A stretch of DNA of 64,000 bases from positions 1 to 64,000 of the forward strand of contig JANMYM010000019.1 of the NCBI GenBank assembly GCA_031382085.1, written 5' to 3'. Shown here one piece after another: positions 26,487 through 34,401 of the stretch. The notes under the pieces were generated by a model that ran no database searches, was not told where the DNA came from, and was given only the letters and a program-made list of their open reading frames with translations. A program made the position numbers and the translations under genes. Origin of the DNA: UBA964 sp031382085 (lineage in GTDB: Bacteria; Pseudomonadota; Gammaproteobacteria; Steroidobacterales; Steroidobacteraceae). Within the stretch, counting starts at the first letter, position 1. Every line of letters begins with the position of its first letter.

Positions 26487-27971
26487 TTAGCCGGGAGCGC
26501 CAGGCGGGCGCCGGCCGCGACCGCCGCGGCGGCGCCGACGGCGCGGCGGCGCGCCAACCGGGTCCGCCTCGTCGCCGGCAGGCACGCCGGCGGGCGGCCT
26601 GCCGAGTGCGTCGGCCATCGCGATACGCTCCTCAGGGCTGACGGCCTGCAAACGCGTCCACCAATCCGCGGAAGCGCGCGCTGCCAGACCCGCATCGGCA
26701 CGCAGCATCAGCAGGTCGTAGGCCGCCCGGAAGCGTGGCTGCTCGATCAGCCGCAGCGCACGGCGTCCGCGCGGCTGCTCGAGCCGCGGCTGAAGTGCGA
26801 ACATCTCGCGCACTCCTAACGAAAATCGCCGCGGCACCGCGACCGTGCGCGTCAGTTCGCGGAACGCACGGTCCACGGCATCCACGATGGTCGCCATGTC
26901 ATGCCAGCGCTGCGGCGGCGCGCGCTCGATGGCGGCGCCGATCGGGCCGTACATCAGCACTGCGAACAGGAAGGTGGGCGTCACGGGCTTGTCGGCACGC
27001 ACCCGGGCATCGCTGTTAGCCAGGCCAATATCGAGCAGCCGTTCGATCGGGCTGTCCGGTGCGTGCGCCAGCACCGCGTCCACCGATGGCAGCAACGCGG
27101 CCAGCAGGCCAAAGCGACGCAAGGTTTTCAGGCTGGCAACGCCGTGGCCGGTCAGGAACAGTTTCAGGGCTTCATCGAAAAGCCGCGCCGGCGGCACGCT
27201 GGCTAACAACGGCTGCAGGCTGGACATCGGCGCCGCGGTTGCGGGATCCAGTTCAAAGCCGAGTTTGGCAACAAAGCGCGCGGCGCGCAGCATGCGCACC
27301 GGATCCTCACGGAATCGCGTCTCGGGATCGCCGATCAGGCGCAGTCGCTTCGCGGCGATGTCCTCCACACCATCGGTGAAATCCCAGATCGAGAAATCCG
27401 CGATGTTGTAATAGAGTGCATTGGCGGTGAAATCGCGGCGCCAGACGTCGTCGTCGATCGTGCCGTAGGTGTTGTCGCGCAGGATGCGGCCTTCCGCATC
27501 TACCACTCGCGAACCATCGTCGATCTCGGGTTCCGGAATGACTTCGAGGCGAACGTCATTGTCTGATTCGCCCGGCTCGAGGTCGCTGTCGTCAAGGTCA
27601 TCACTCAAGGGCTCGTCACCGGGCGGCGGCGCGCTGCCTGCCCTAAAAGTCGCGACCTCGATGATCTCGCGGCCGAAATAAACATGCGCGAGCCGGAAAC
27701 GCCGGCCGACCAGCCGGCAGTTGCGAAACAGCCGGCGCACCTCCTCGGGCAGCGCATTCGTTGCCACGTCGAAATCCTTGGGCTCGATGCCGATCAGGAG
27801 ATCCCGCACACAACCGCCGACCAGGAAGCCCTGGTATCCACCTTCTTTGAGCTTGTAGAGGACCCGCAGCGCATTGGGCGAGATTTGCGCACGCGACACC
27901 GTGTGGGCGTCGCGTGGAATGACTCGGGCCAGTGGATTGGGAGCCCCCAAAGGGGCGATGAACTCGGTCAA
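26487..27971 (-). CDS. pcnB: Poly(A) polymerase I
   Basis: A 494-aa enzyme adding 3' poly(A) tails that speed RNA decay. The nucleotidyltransferase core has VGGCVRDLLIG and the DFDVAT metal pair, then RRDFTANALYYN and the RFREDPVRMLRAAR motif shared with CCA-adding enzymes. The Arg/Gly-rich C-terminal tail (RRRRRRGGRGRR) is typical of PcnB. An acidic insert (DDLDDSDLEPGESDND) around 115-130 is unusual. TTG 27971 is the likely start; the open frame runs further, through the tRNA gene on the other strand, which is not coding. Stop in a GTTAG word. Confidence 0.92.
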   Translation of the reverse strand: MTEFIAPLGAPNPLARVIPRDAHTVSRAQISPNALRVLYKLKEGGYQGFLVGGCVRDLLIGIEPKDFDVATNALPEEVRRLFRNCRLVGRRFRLAHVYFGREIIEVATFRAGSAPPPGDEPLSDDLDDSDLEPGESDNDVRLEVIPEPEIDDGSRVVDAEGRILRDNTYGTIDDDVWRRDFTANALYYNIADFSIWDFTDGVEDIAAKRLRLIGDPETRFREDPVRMLRAARFVAKLGFELDPATAAPMSSLQPLLASVPPARLFDEALKLFLTGHGVASLKTLRRFGLLAALLPSVDAVLAHAPDSPIERLLDIGLANSDARVRADKPVTPTFLFAVLMYGPIGAAIERAPPQRWHDMATIVDAVDRAFRELTRTVAVPRRFSLGVREMFALQPRLEQPRGRRALRLIEQPRFRAAYDLLMLRADAGLAARASADWWTRLQAVSPEERIAMADALGRPPAGVPAGDEADPVGAPPRRRRRRGGRGRRPPGAPG

Positions 27972-27986
27972 GAAACGGGATTCCGC

Positions 27987-28016
27987 TTGGATTGGAAAAG
28001 TCGAGCTGCCTATAAT
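27987..28016 (+). promoter_or_regulatory. Sigma-70 promoter of tRNA-Glu
   Basis: TTGGAT (27987-27992) and a perfect TATAAT (28011-28016) with an 18-base spacer lie 33 bases before the tRNA. A GC-rich discriminator (AGCGG) follows, as at stable-RNA promoters under growth-rate control. Confidence 0.7.
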
Positions 28017-28049
28017 AGCGGTTCCTGCTGCCGCCCGGCACTTCACCGC

Positions 28050-28125
28050 GCTCCCTTCGTCTAGAGGCCCAGGACATGGCCCTCTCAAGGCCAGTACACG
28101 GGTTCGAATCCCGTAGGGAGCGCCA
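28050..28125 (+). tRNA. tRNA-Glu (anticodon CTC)
   Basis: The cloverleaf is complete: acceptor GCTCCCT pairs with AGGGAGC, discriminator G at 28122, and CCA is encoded at 28123-28125. The anticodon stem TGGCC/GGCCA encloses the loop CTCTCAA with anticodon CTC at 28084-28086, reading GAG. The T loop GGTTCGAATCC is standard. It lies antisense to the 5' flank of pcnB. No terminator is clear after it. Confidence 0.97.
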
Positions 28126-28433
28126 TTCCGGTCAATTACCTGCACGCCAATCACTCGCGCGCGGCGACGCGCGCAGCTAACTGGCGTTAGGACTGTGGGT
28201 GCCGCGATCGCTCCGCTGGAGCATGCGCCTCGGGCCCTGCGAATTTCGATTTGCAGGGCACGTCCGATAGAACACAACCGCAATGCTCTACTCGTTTCAA
28301 TCAGTCGGTGACGATAGCGTCGACAATTTGCAAGGGCGCGAACTGTTGGAGATCAAGGTGAACTACAGGGAGTTTCTGATTTACCGTAATCGTGAGGCGC
28401 TGCCAGCGGACCGGCCTGTGAGGACTCTAGGCG
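28126..28433 (+). other. Intergenic region after tRNA-Glu with one hairpin
   Basis: This 308-base stretch holds two adjacent GTTAG-type words (28177 and 28186) and a 10-bp stem (28234-28243 with 28250-28259, GCCCTGC core, one wobble) without a T run. A short open frame at 28283 is listed separately. Nothing else is recognisable. Confidence 0.5.
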
Positions 28434-28444
28434 TCAGGCCGTAA
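28283..28444 (+). CDS. Possible small ORF, 53 aa
   Basis: ATG 28283 opens a 53-codon frame (MLYSFQSVGDDSVDNLQG...) ending at TAA 28442-28444, overlapping the 3' end of the CBS gene on the other strand by 11 bases. No convincing ribosome-binding site or known domain is visible, and codon use is less GC-biased at third positions than in neighbours. It could be a degenerate fragment or chance. Confidence 0.2.
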   Translation: MLYSFQSVGDDSVDNLQGRELLEIKVNYREFLIYRNREALPADRPVRTLGVRP

Positions 28445-28865
28445 ATAATTGTGGCTTGCTGATCTCCGAAAGCGCTTCTCCAGCGGCTTCGATGTCCACG
28501 TCCTCGACCGCAAGGTCGCCGAGCGCCACGATTCCCACCAGCCGCTTGTCGGCGTTGAGCACCGGCAGGCGCCGAATCTGCTTTTCACCCATGAGTTCGG
28601 CAGCGTCATCGATGGAATCATTCTCATAGGCCCAAAAAATCCGCTCGGACATGACGTCGCGCACTTTCGTGTTCGCGCCCTTGCCGACGGCGATTGCGCG
28701 CATCGCAATATCGCGATCCGATATCGCACCGATCATGCGATCGTTCTCTCCCACGGGCATCATGCCAAAGTTACCGCGCTGCATGTGCTCGGCAGCTTCC
28801 ATGATAGTGGCGTCCGGACTGATCACCTGCACTGCGCGGCTCATTACGTCTTTGAGTTGCTTCAT
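28434..28865 (-). CDS. Tandem CBS-domain protein
   Basis: A 143-aa cytoplasmic protein made of two CBS repeats (DVMSRAVQVISPDATIMEAAE and DVMSERIFWAYENDSIDDAAE), which bind adenosyl ligands and sense energy state. The first repeat ends MIGAISDRDIAMRAIA, the second LVGIVALGDLAVE. ATG 28865 was chosen over ATG 28871 because AAGGAG then sits six bases upstream. No partner enzyme domain is attached; the target is unknown. Confidence 0.9.
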   Translation of the reverse strand: MKQLKDVMSRAVQVISPDATIMEAAEHMQRGNFGMMPVGENDRMIGAISDRDIAMRAIAVGKGANTKVRDVMSERIFWAYENDSIDDAAELMGEKQIRRLPVLNADKRLVGIVALGDLAVEDVDIEAAGEALSEISKPQLFTA

Positions 28866-29111
28866 ATTCATCTCCTTGGTGTTGGGCGGCCGCGGCAATC
28901 ACGGGCTGAGCATTGCACGCGATCATCGCGTGAGCGCGCGCCAAGTGAATGTAGGACAGTGGCTCACTCGGGTGTCAGCTATCGCGCCAGAGCTAACGCG
29001 TCACGACAGTCCCGACCCAGTCTGCGATGTCGGTCTTTTCCTACGTTCATTGGAGGCACCGGCAGGTCACGCGCACGCCGGCGATCACAATCGGGGCGCA
29101 GAATTGCAGCA

Positions 29112-30203
29112 ATGAACCGGACCGTGCTCACTACCTCACTGGTAATCATTGCAACCATAGCCGTTGTGTTTGCCCTGCATGCAGCGCAGGCGCTCTTCAT
29201 TCCGTTGACGCTCGGAGTACTGCTCAATTACGCGCTGTCACCGGTCGTGGACTTTCTGCAGCGTTGCCGCCTGCCGCGCGCCATCGGCGCCGCGCTGCTG
29301 CTGCTCTCGCTCGTCGGCGGCACACTGTCACTCGGCTACACCTTGCGCGATGACGCAGCGCAGTTGATCAAGTCTTTGCCGGACGCGGCGCAACGATTCC
29401 GCACGATACTCAGGAAAGAAGGCTGGAGTACGCCGGGGCTGGTGCAGGATTTGCAAAAAGCGGCAACACGCATCGAGCGCACGGCGAATGAATCGGGCGG
29501 CGCCGGACCGGCGCCGCGAACGGACGTCACGCAGGTGCAAATCCAGGACCCAGAGATGAACGTCAAGGATTTTCTGTGGATCGGCACGCTCGGCGCGCTG
29601 GCAGTGGCGGGCCAGGTGGCGCTGATGTTGTTTCTAGTCTATTTCCTGCTTGTTGCCAACGACACTTTCCGCCGAAAACTACTGCGAATCGCCGGCGACA
29701 CTTTGAGTTCGAAAAAAGTGACCCTGGAAATCCTGAATGACATTGACCACCAGATCCAGCATTTCCTGTTCGTCCAACTTGCGACCAGCGCGCTGGTCGG
29801 TGTCGTCAGCTGGCTGGTCTTCCTGTGGATCGGCATGGAGAATGCGGCGCTTTGGGGCGTAGTTGCCGGAGTATTGAATTCGGTGCCGTATCTCGGCCCG
29901 GCCCTGGTGACCTGCGCCACGACTGCCGTTGCACTGTTGCAGTTTGGCCAAATCCGCATGGCGCTTCTGGTCGGCGGCGCGTCACTTTTGATCACGTCGC
30001 TCGAGGGGTACCTGCTGACACCCGTGCTGCTGAGCCGCGCAAGTGCCATCAACCCCGTGGCGATGTTCATTGCCCTGCTTTTCTGGGGCTGGCTCTGGGG
30101 TGTGTGGGGTCTGTTGCTCGGCCTGCCGATCATGTTCGTGGCCAAATCCGTATGCGACCGTGTTGAGGGACTCAAGTCGGTGGCCGAACTGCTGGGCGAA
30201 TAG
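29112..30203 (+). CDS. AI-2E family (PerM-like) permease
   Basis: A 363-aa inner-membrane protein with about eight hydrophobic helices. The opening pair (TTSLVIIATIAVVFALHAA, LFIPLTLGVLLNYALSPVV) and the central LVGVVSWLVFLWIGMENAALWGVVAGVLNSVPYLGP pattern are those of the AI-2E/UPF0118 family, whose members move small molecules or ions (TqsA, PerM). A charged loop of about 110 residues separates the N- and C-terminal halves. Upstream, 28866-29111 shows nothing besides one GTTAG word. Confidence 0.85.
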   Translation: MNRTVLTTSLVIIATIAVVFALHAAQALFIPLTLGVLLNYALSPVVDFLQRCRLPRAIGAALLLLSLVGGTLSLGYTLRDDAAQLIKSLPDAAQRFRTILRKEGWSTPGLVQDLQKAATRIERTANESGGAGPAPRTDVTQVQIQDPEMNVKDFLWIGTLGALAVAGQVALMLFLVYFLLVANDTFRRKLLRIAGDTLSSKKVTLEILNDIDHQIQHFLFVQLATSALVGVVSWLVFLWIGMENAALWGVVAGVLNSVPYLGPALVTCATTAVALLQFGQIRMALLVGGASLLITSLEGYLLTPVLLSRASAINPVAMFIALLFWGWLWGVWGLLLGLPIMFVAKSVCDRVEGLKSVAELLGE

Positions 30204-30225
30204 CGAGCGCAGTTTGGCCAATCCG

Positions 30226-31044
30226 CTACCGGGTCGGCCGCCCGGCCACGATCCCACCTGTTAGCTGAAAACCCGGTACTGGCGAGGATTTCCACAGTTC
30301 TTCCCGGAATCGGGGAATGCTCATCGCAGCGATCGGGAAACACTCGATCAGCTGGCGCATTTCGCTGGGCATGTCCATCACCGCATAACAGAATTTCTCG
30401 CCGGGCATTTCGCGCCAGAAACCACGCATTTCCCTGACCGAAGTCGTGACCGTGCCGTCAGGATTGAACCAGGCATCAAAGCGAAATTCGCCGCCCGGCC
30501 CCTGAATCTTGTAGCGCGTCGTGTTGTTCATCAGGTGATTCCAGAAACTCGGGAAACGCTCGGCCAGCGGCGCGTTAGGTCCGGCCGCCGCGACGGCGCG
30601 CGGCGCTTGCGGTTTCGGCCAGTCGGCGGCGCCGGTCTCCAACATGATGTAGGACAGCATCGGAATGCGATCGGCTGCGGGTACCGGCTCTGGCAGCATC
30701 ATGCTGGTGCCAAGCACAAAACTCCGCGGATCGGCAATCCAGGCCATGAGCCGCGCCGGCGTCCAGTCGAAACCCGCGCGCTCGAGCGCGTCGGAATAAC
30801 TGAAGTCGTTCTTGCTGCCGGCCTTGCGATTGAATACGCCGTAAAGATTGGGCCCGACGAGGTCTGTGCCGCCGTCGGCGAGCGAGTGGCAGGCGCTGCA
30901 GCGGGACTGGAATGCGACCATGCCCTGGCGATAATTTGCATTGACCAGCGCATCGCGCGCAATCGGTGGCAACTCAGCCGCTGCGGGGCCAGCGGCCAGC
31001 AGGCAGCCAAACAAAACTAGGGGCATGACGTTGCGGGTTTTCAT
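30226..31044 (-). CDS. c-type cytochrome with extra C-terminal domain
   Basis: A 272-aa exported protein. Signal peptide about 1-23 (cleavage AGPAAA-EL), then a class I cytochrome c with haem motif C49-S-A-C52-H53, VGPNLYGVFNRKAG and a Met ligand in VLGTSMMLPEPVP. After about residue 150 a further 120 residues follow (FRFDAWFNPDGTVTTSV, GFWREMPGEKFCY), a beta-rich domain I do not recognise, resembling small lipocalin-like DUF995 modules. Divergent from the nitrilase gene with a 37-base gap. Confidence 0.85.
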   Translation of the reverse strand: MKTRNVMPLVLFGCLLAAGPAAAELPPIARDALVNANYRQGMVAFQSRCSACHSLADGGTDLVGPNLYGVFNRKAGSKNDFSYSDALERAGFDWTPARLMAWIADPRSFVLGTSMMLPEPVPAADRIPMLSYIMLETGAADWPKPQAPRAVAAAGPNAPLAERFPSFWNHLMNNTTRYKIQGPGGEFRFDAWFNPDGTVTTSVREMRGFWREMPGEKFCYAVMDMPSEMRQLIECFPIAAMSIPRFREELWKSSPVPGFQLTGGIVAGRPTR

Positions 31045-31081
31045 GCGCACAATGTTAGCGGGTTCAATCGGGAGACACAGC

Positions 31082-32125
31082 ATGATTCAGCCCTGGCGCG
31101 CGACCTGCATGCAGGTCTATTGCAACCTCGTGAATTCGGCGCGCAATCGCGACGAAGCGATGGTCATCATCAATCGCTCGATCGATCGCTGGATCACGCT
31201 CATGCGCGGCGTGGTGCGCGACGGCGGTGGCCGCAACCTGGTGTTGTTCCCCGAGTTCTGCCTGACTGGATTTCCGCTGAGCGAATCAGCCGCGGAGTGG
31301 ATCGAAAAAGCCTGTATCGAAATCCCCGGTCCAGTGACCGAGCGCCTGCAGCGCGAGGCGCAGAATCTCAAGCTCTGGATCGGAGCTAACAGCTATGAGC
31401 GCGATCCGACCTGGCCGGGCCGCTATTTCAACTGCTCATACCTGATCAACCCGAGTGGCGATGTGATTCTGAAATACCGCCGCATCAACACCGTGCAGAC
31501 CGGCTCGCCGCACGATTTCATGGACAAATACCTGGCGCGTTACGGCATCGAAGGCACCTTTCCGGTGGCGAAAACCGATCTCGGCAACCTCGCGATGATG
31601 CCCTGTGGCGAGATCATGTACCCGGAGGCGTCGCGCATGTTCATGTTGCGGGGCGCCGAAGTGCTGCTGCATCCGACCTCCGACCATGGCGCGGCGGATC
31701 GCTGGAGCTGGGAATCCGCGAAAAAAGTGCGCGCCTCGGAAAACATGATGTTCCTGATCTCGGCCAATCAGACCGGGCAGATCGGTGGCATCCTGCCGCA
31801 GGGCCAGACCATGGGCCACTCGCATATCTACGACTGGGACGGGCGCGTGTTAGCTGACAGCGGCGGCCCGGGCGAATCGACCGTGTGCGCGGACTGGATC
31901 GATGTCGAGGCGCTGCGGCGCATCCGCGCGATTCCCGGATCAGGCAACCGGCTGCTGCGACAGCGGCTCGATATCTACCGGCCGCTGTACAACAGCACCA
32001 CGCTCTACCCGCCTAACAGCTTTGCCGATGCGCCGATGGACTCCAAGGCGCGCATTCTCGAAGTGCAGCAGAGAGCCTACGAGAACCTGGTCAAGGCCGG
32101 CGTCATCCAGCGGGCCGAACGTTGA
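31082..32125 (+). CDS. Nitrilase-superfamily carbon-nitrogen hydrolase
   Basis: A 347-aa cytoplasmic hydrolase of the nitrilase fold. The triad is visible: Glu58 (LFPEF), Lys131 (ILKYRRIN) and Cys175 (MMPCGEIMYPE). The CGE in place of C-Y-D resembles aliphatic amidases and formamidases more than true nitrilases. It would hydrolyse an amide or nitrile to acid and ammonia. ATG 31082 has GGGAGA upstream. Its stop overlaps the TTG start of the next gene, which encodes a degenerate relative. Confidence 0.85.
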   Translation: MIQPWRATCMQVYCNLVNSARNRDEAMVIINRSIDRWITLMRGVVRDGGGRNLVLFPEFCLTGFPLSESAAEWIEKACIEIPGPVTERLQREAQNLKLWIGANSYERDPTWPGRYFNCSYLINPSGDVILKYRRINTVQTGSPHDFMDKYLARYGIEGTFPVAKTDLGNLAMMPCGEIMYPEASRMFMLRGAEVLLHPTSDHGAADRWSWESAKKVRASENMMFLISANQTGQIGGILPQGQTMGHSHIYDWDGRVLADSGGPGESTVCADWIDVEALRRIRAIPGSGNRLLRQRLDIYRPLYNSTTLYPPNSFADAPMDSKARILEVQQRAYENLVKAGVIQRAER

Positions 32126-32982
32126 AACGACGCGAATTTCTCGCGACCGCCGGCGCCGTGCTGCCGGCGGGTGCGATCGCAGCTAACAACTGGCGCGGAT
32201 GCAGGGCGGAAACGTCCGGCGGCATCGATGTCGCACTGCGCAGCGTCAATGTTCGCTCCGCGTTGCTGCACGCCACCGTTGCCGCGGTTGACGTTGCTTG
32301 CGCCGCCACCGATCGCGCGGCGCTGCTCGCGCAGTGCGCCGCCGACATCGATCGGCTGAGCGCAAACGCCAGCCGGCCAGACGTAATCCTGCTGGCCGAT
32401 CACGCCCTCTGCGGCTGGGATCACTGGCAACCGGAACAACTGGCAAGCATTGCTGCGGAGGTTGACGGCGCCGAAATGGCGCAGTTGGCTTTGCAGGCGC
32501 AGCGTCACAACGTTTACTTGTTGATAGGTGGCTGGTGGCGGCCGGCAAATGCAACGACGCCTGTGCAAGCCACCTGGCTGCTGGCGCCGTCCGGAGCGCG
32601 TTTCGAGCTGGGCGACGGTGTCGTGCGCAGCGATATCGGCAATTGGGTGCGCCTCACGAGCGCGCCAGACGAGCCGATGCAACGGCGCATGTCGGCCGCA
32701 GGCGCTGAATGGGTCGTCGTGGGCTCCGGCCTGTCACTCGCCCCGCAGCTGCGGACGCCGCTGGTTTGCATCTCCCAGGGCCGCGCCTTTGGCGCTGTGC
32801 CGCCCGGCTGCCCGGATATCGTAAGCAATCTCGGGGCGTTCCGTTCCGAGGTGCGCAGCCGCGGCACTGAATTGTTAGCCCGTTCGAGCGGCGGCGAGCC
32901 GCAGACGCTGATCGCCACCGTGCCCATTGCGGCCTTGCGCGCCGCGCGGCGCGTACAGCTGCAACGACCGGTCACAGCCTGA
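32122..32982 (+). CDS. Tat-exported nitrilase-like protein, probably inactive
   Basis: A 286-aa protein starting at TTG 32122, overlapping the nitrilase stop. The first 21 residues (KRREFLATAGAVLPAGAIAA) form a twin-arginine signal peptide. The rest aligns by eye with the neighbour: VILLADHALCGW against LVLFPEFCLTGF, HNVYLLIGGWW against LKLWIGANS, and ATWLLAPSGA against CSYLINPSGD. The catalytic Glu is Asp93 and the Lys position is lost in FELGDG; a Cys (LVC216) may remain. I infer a periplasmic pseudoenzyme derived from the nitrilase fold. Alternative: an unrelated lipoprotein-like family. Confidence 0.6.
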   Translation: MKRREFLATAGAVLPAGAIAANNWRGCRAETSGGIDVALRSVNVRSALLHATVAAVDVACAATDRAALLAQCAADIDRLSANASRPDVILLADHALCGWDHWQPEQLASIAAEVDGAEMAQLALQAQRHNVYLLIGGWWRPANATTPVQATWLLAPSGARFELGDGVVRSDIGNWVRLTSAPDEPMQRRMSAAGAEWVVVGSGLSLAPQLRTPLVCISQGRAFGAVPPGCPDIVSNLGAFRSEVRSRGTELLARSSGGEPQTLIATVPIAALRAARRVQLQRPVTA

Positions 32983-33051
32983 GCCCATAGCTGCCGGCAA
33001 GTGTGCGGCAGGTCGCAGGCCGACCGCCCCGACCTTCGATACGCTACGGCA

Positions 33052-33741
33052 GTGACCACCGAACCACGAGAATCAAATGCTCAGATCGAAACGCTGCTGC
33101 AGCGCTGGCGCAGCAGCCTCGAGCTGCACCAGCGTTATGCGAGTCTCGATGATGAACATTATTTTCATGTGCAGCCCTGGCCCAAGCACGAGCGCCCGCT
33201 CGCCTGGATCATTAAACTCGCCCAGGAAAAACTGACCGCGCTGGAACGCATCACCCGCCAGCGCCAGCAGCAGAAGGACCGCGACTTTATCGAGGCCATG
33301 GAACTCATGGCGCTTCTGGCGAACCTCGTTGGCCTGCAGAACATCGAACGCTATGTGCCGCTGGCGGACCCGGCCACTGAGCGCCGCGACGATGCGACCC
33401 GCGAGATGCCGGCCCTGCAACCGGGAAAAATGGGGCGTCTGCTGCTGGCGCAGCGGGCCGGTGTGCCGTACAAGCCGCGCTCCGCAAAATCCATTCAGGC
33501 ACAAAAGCTGGCGGCGCAAAAATTGATTGCGTCCGCGAAAGCAGCGGTGCCCAAACCGGCGCCACGCTCGGTCGAGGCGATGGTGGTGGATGATGTATTG
33601 CGCCTTGTCGGCTGGGGCCGCGCTGCGCATGAATTGCCCGATCTGATCGCCTCGATGGGCAGCCGGCCCAACGCGGCCGGCGTGCGCAGGATCATCAAGG
33701 ACTATCGTGTCCACATTGAACGCCAACTCGGCGGGCGCTAG
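33052..33741 (+). CDS. Hypothetical protein, 229 aa
   Basis: I do not recognise the family. The protein is soluble and basic, mainly helical, with a Trp/His-rich segment (YFHVQPWPKHERPLAW), a long helix rich in Arg, Gln and Lys (about 70-95), a Lys/Ala-rich linker (SAKSIQAQKLAAQKLIASAK) and a C-terminal helical domain (VDDVLRLVGWGRAAHELPDL). GTG 33052 was preferred to TTG/ATG forms upstream; TACGCT lies six bases before it, so the mRNA may be leaderless. The basic helices could suit nucleic-acid binding, but nothing shows this. Confidence 0.65.
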   Translation: MTTEPRESNAQIETLLQRWRSSLELHQRYASLDDEHYFHVQPWPKHERPLAWIIKLAQEKLTALERITRQRQQQKDRDFIEAMELMALLANLVGLQNIERYVPLADPATERRDDATREMPALQPGKMGRLLLAQRAGVPYKPRSAKSIQAQKLAAQKLIASAKAAVPKPAPRSVEAMVVDDVLRLVGWGRAAHELPDLIASMGSRPNAAGVRRIIKDYRVHIERQLGGR

Positions 33742-33813
33742 CGGCCGCCGTATTTGATCGGTTAGTCTTGTCGCGCTCCGGGACGGACCCGGACCCAACA
33801 CAGGAAACCGTAC

Positions 33814-34278
33814 ATGAATCGCAAGTCACTGCTCGTATTGGCCGTTTCGGCCGTTACCTTGTTTGTCGGGGCGGCCATCGCCCAGACCCCACCCTCGCCC
33901 GCGGATTCAGCCGTCGCCTATCGCAAGGCCATGTACCAGGTCATGTTCAATAACTGGGTCCGACTGGTGCCCGTGACCCAGGGCAAAGTGCCCTTTGATG
34001 CCAAAGCAGTGCAGTTGCGTGCGGCGCGCGCCAATTACCTGACAAAAATGATCAGCGAGGGCTTCCCGCCGGAATCGGCCGAGGGCAAGCCAACCCGCGC
34101 GAAGCCCGAAATCTGGACCAATCGTGCGGATTTCGATCAGCTGATGGGTAACCTGCAGAAAACCATGGCAGCGCTGGACGTGGCGGCCAAGACCGGCAAG
34201 CTGGAAAAAGTCACGCCGGCCTTTAACGCCACCCGCGATGCCTGCAAGGCCTGTCACGACAAGTACCGCACCGAGTAA
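33814..34278 (+). CDS. Cytochrome c' (class II)
   Basis: A 154-aa periplasmic cytochrome. Signal peptide about 1-23 (VGAAIA-QT), then a four-helix bundle with the haem motif near the C-terminus, C-K-A-C-H-D-K-Y-R, the class II signature. Axial Met16-type residue is not clear (AYRKAMYQVM). Cytochromes c' bind NO or CO and protect against nitrosative stress. A strong terminator hairpin follows. Confidence 0.93.
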   Translation: MNRKSLLVLAVSAVTLFVGAAIAQTPPSPADSAVAYRKAMYQVMFNNWVRLVPVTQGKVPFDAKAVQLRAARANYLTKMISEGFPPESAEGKPTRAKPEIWTNRADFDQLMGNLQKTMAALDVAAKTGKLEKVTPAFNATRDACKACHDKYRTE

Positions 34279-34290
34279 TTTTGTTGTTAT

Positions 34291-34334
34291 AAGGCCGGCG
34301 CTCCGCGCGGCGGGGCGCCGGCCTTTGGCTTTTG
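34291..34334 (+). terminator. Rho-independent-like terminator after cytochrome c'
   Basis: An 11-bp GC-rich stem (34291-34301 with 34315-34325, AAGGCCGGCGC) with a 13-base loop is followed by TTGGCTTTT. The T run is interrupted but the position, 12 bases after the stop codon, is right. Confidence 0.7.
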
Positions 34335-34358
34335 GCCGGGGCATTCTTGCGTCTACGC

Positions 34359-34382
34359 TATCAAAGTGATATCATTTTGATA
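34359..34382. promoter_or_regulatory. Palindromic TATCA/TGATA operator of SPFH-RHH operon
   Basis: A 24-bp imperfect palindrome centred on TGATATCA. TATCA occurs at 34359 and 34370 and TGATA at 34367 and 34378, so both half-sites repeat at 11-base spacing, one helical turn, as in tandem RHH (Arc/MetJ-type) operators. It ends 19 bases before the SPFH gene, whose operon encodes an RHH protein. Confidence 0.65.
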
Positions 34383-34401
34383 GTTAGGCAAGGAGATCCT
34401 C

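Noticed and set aside
26516..26545. GC repeat run as a possible replication or recombination repeat
   Set aside because: It encodes the Arg/Gly-rich tail usual in PcnB and needs no other explanation.
28449..29111. N-terminal extension of the AI-2E permease frame
   Set aside because: It is antisense to the CBS gene; the family starts near ATG 29112.
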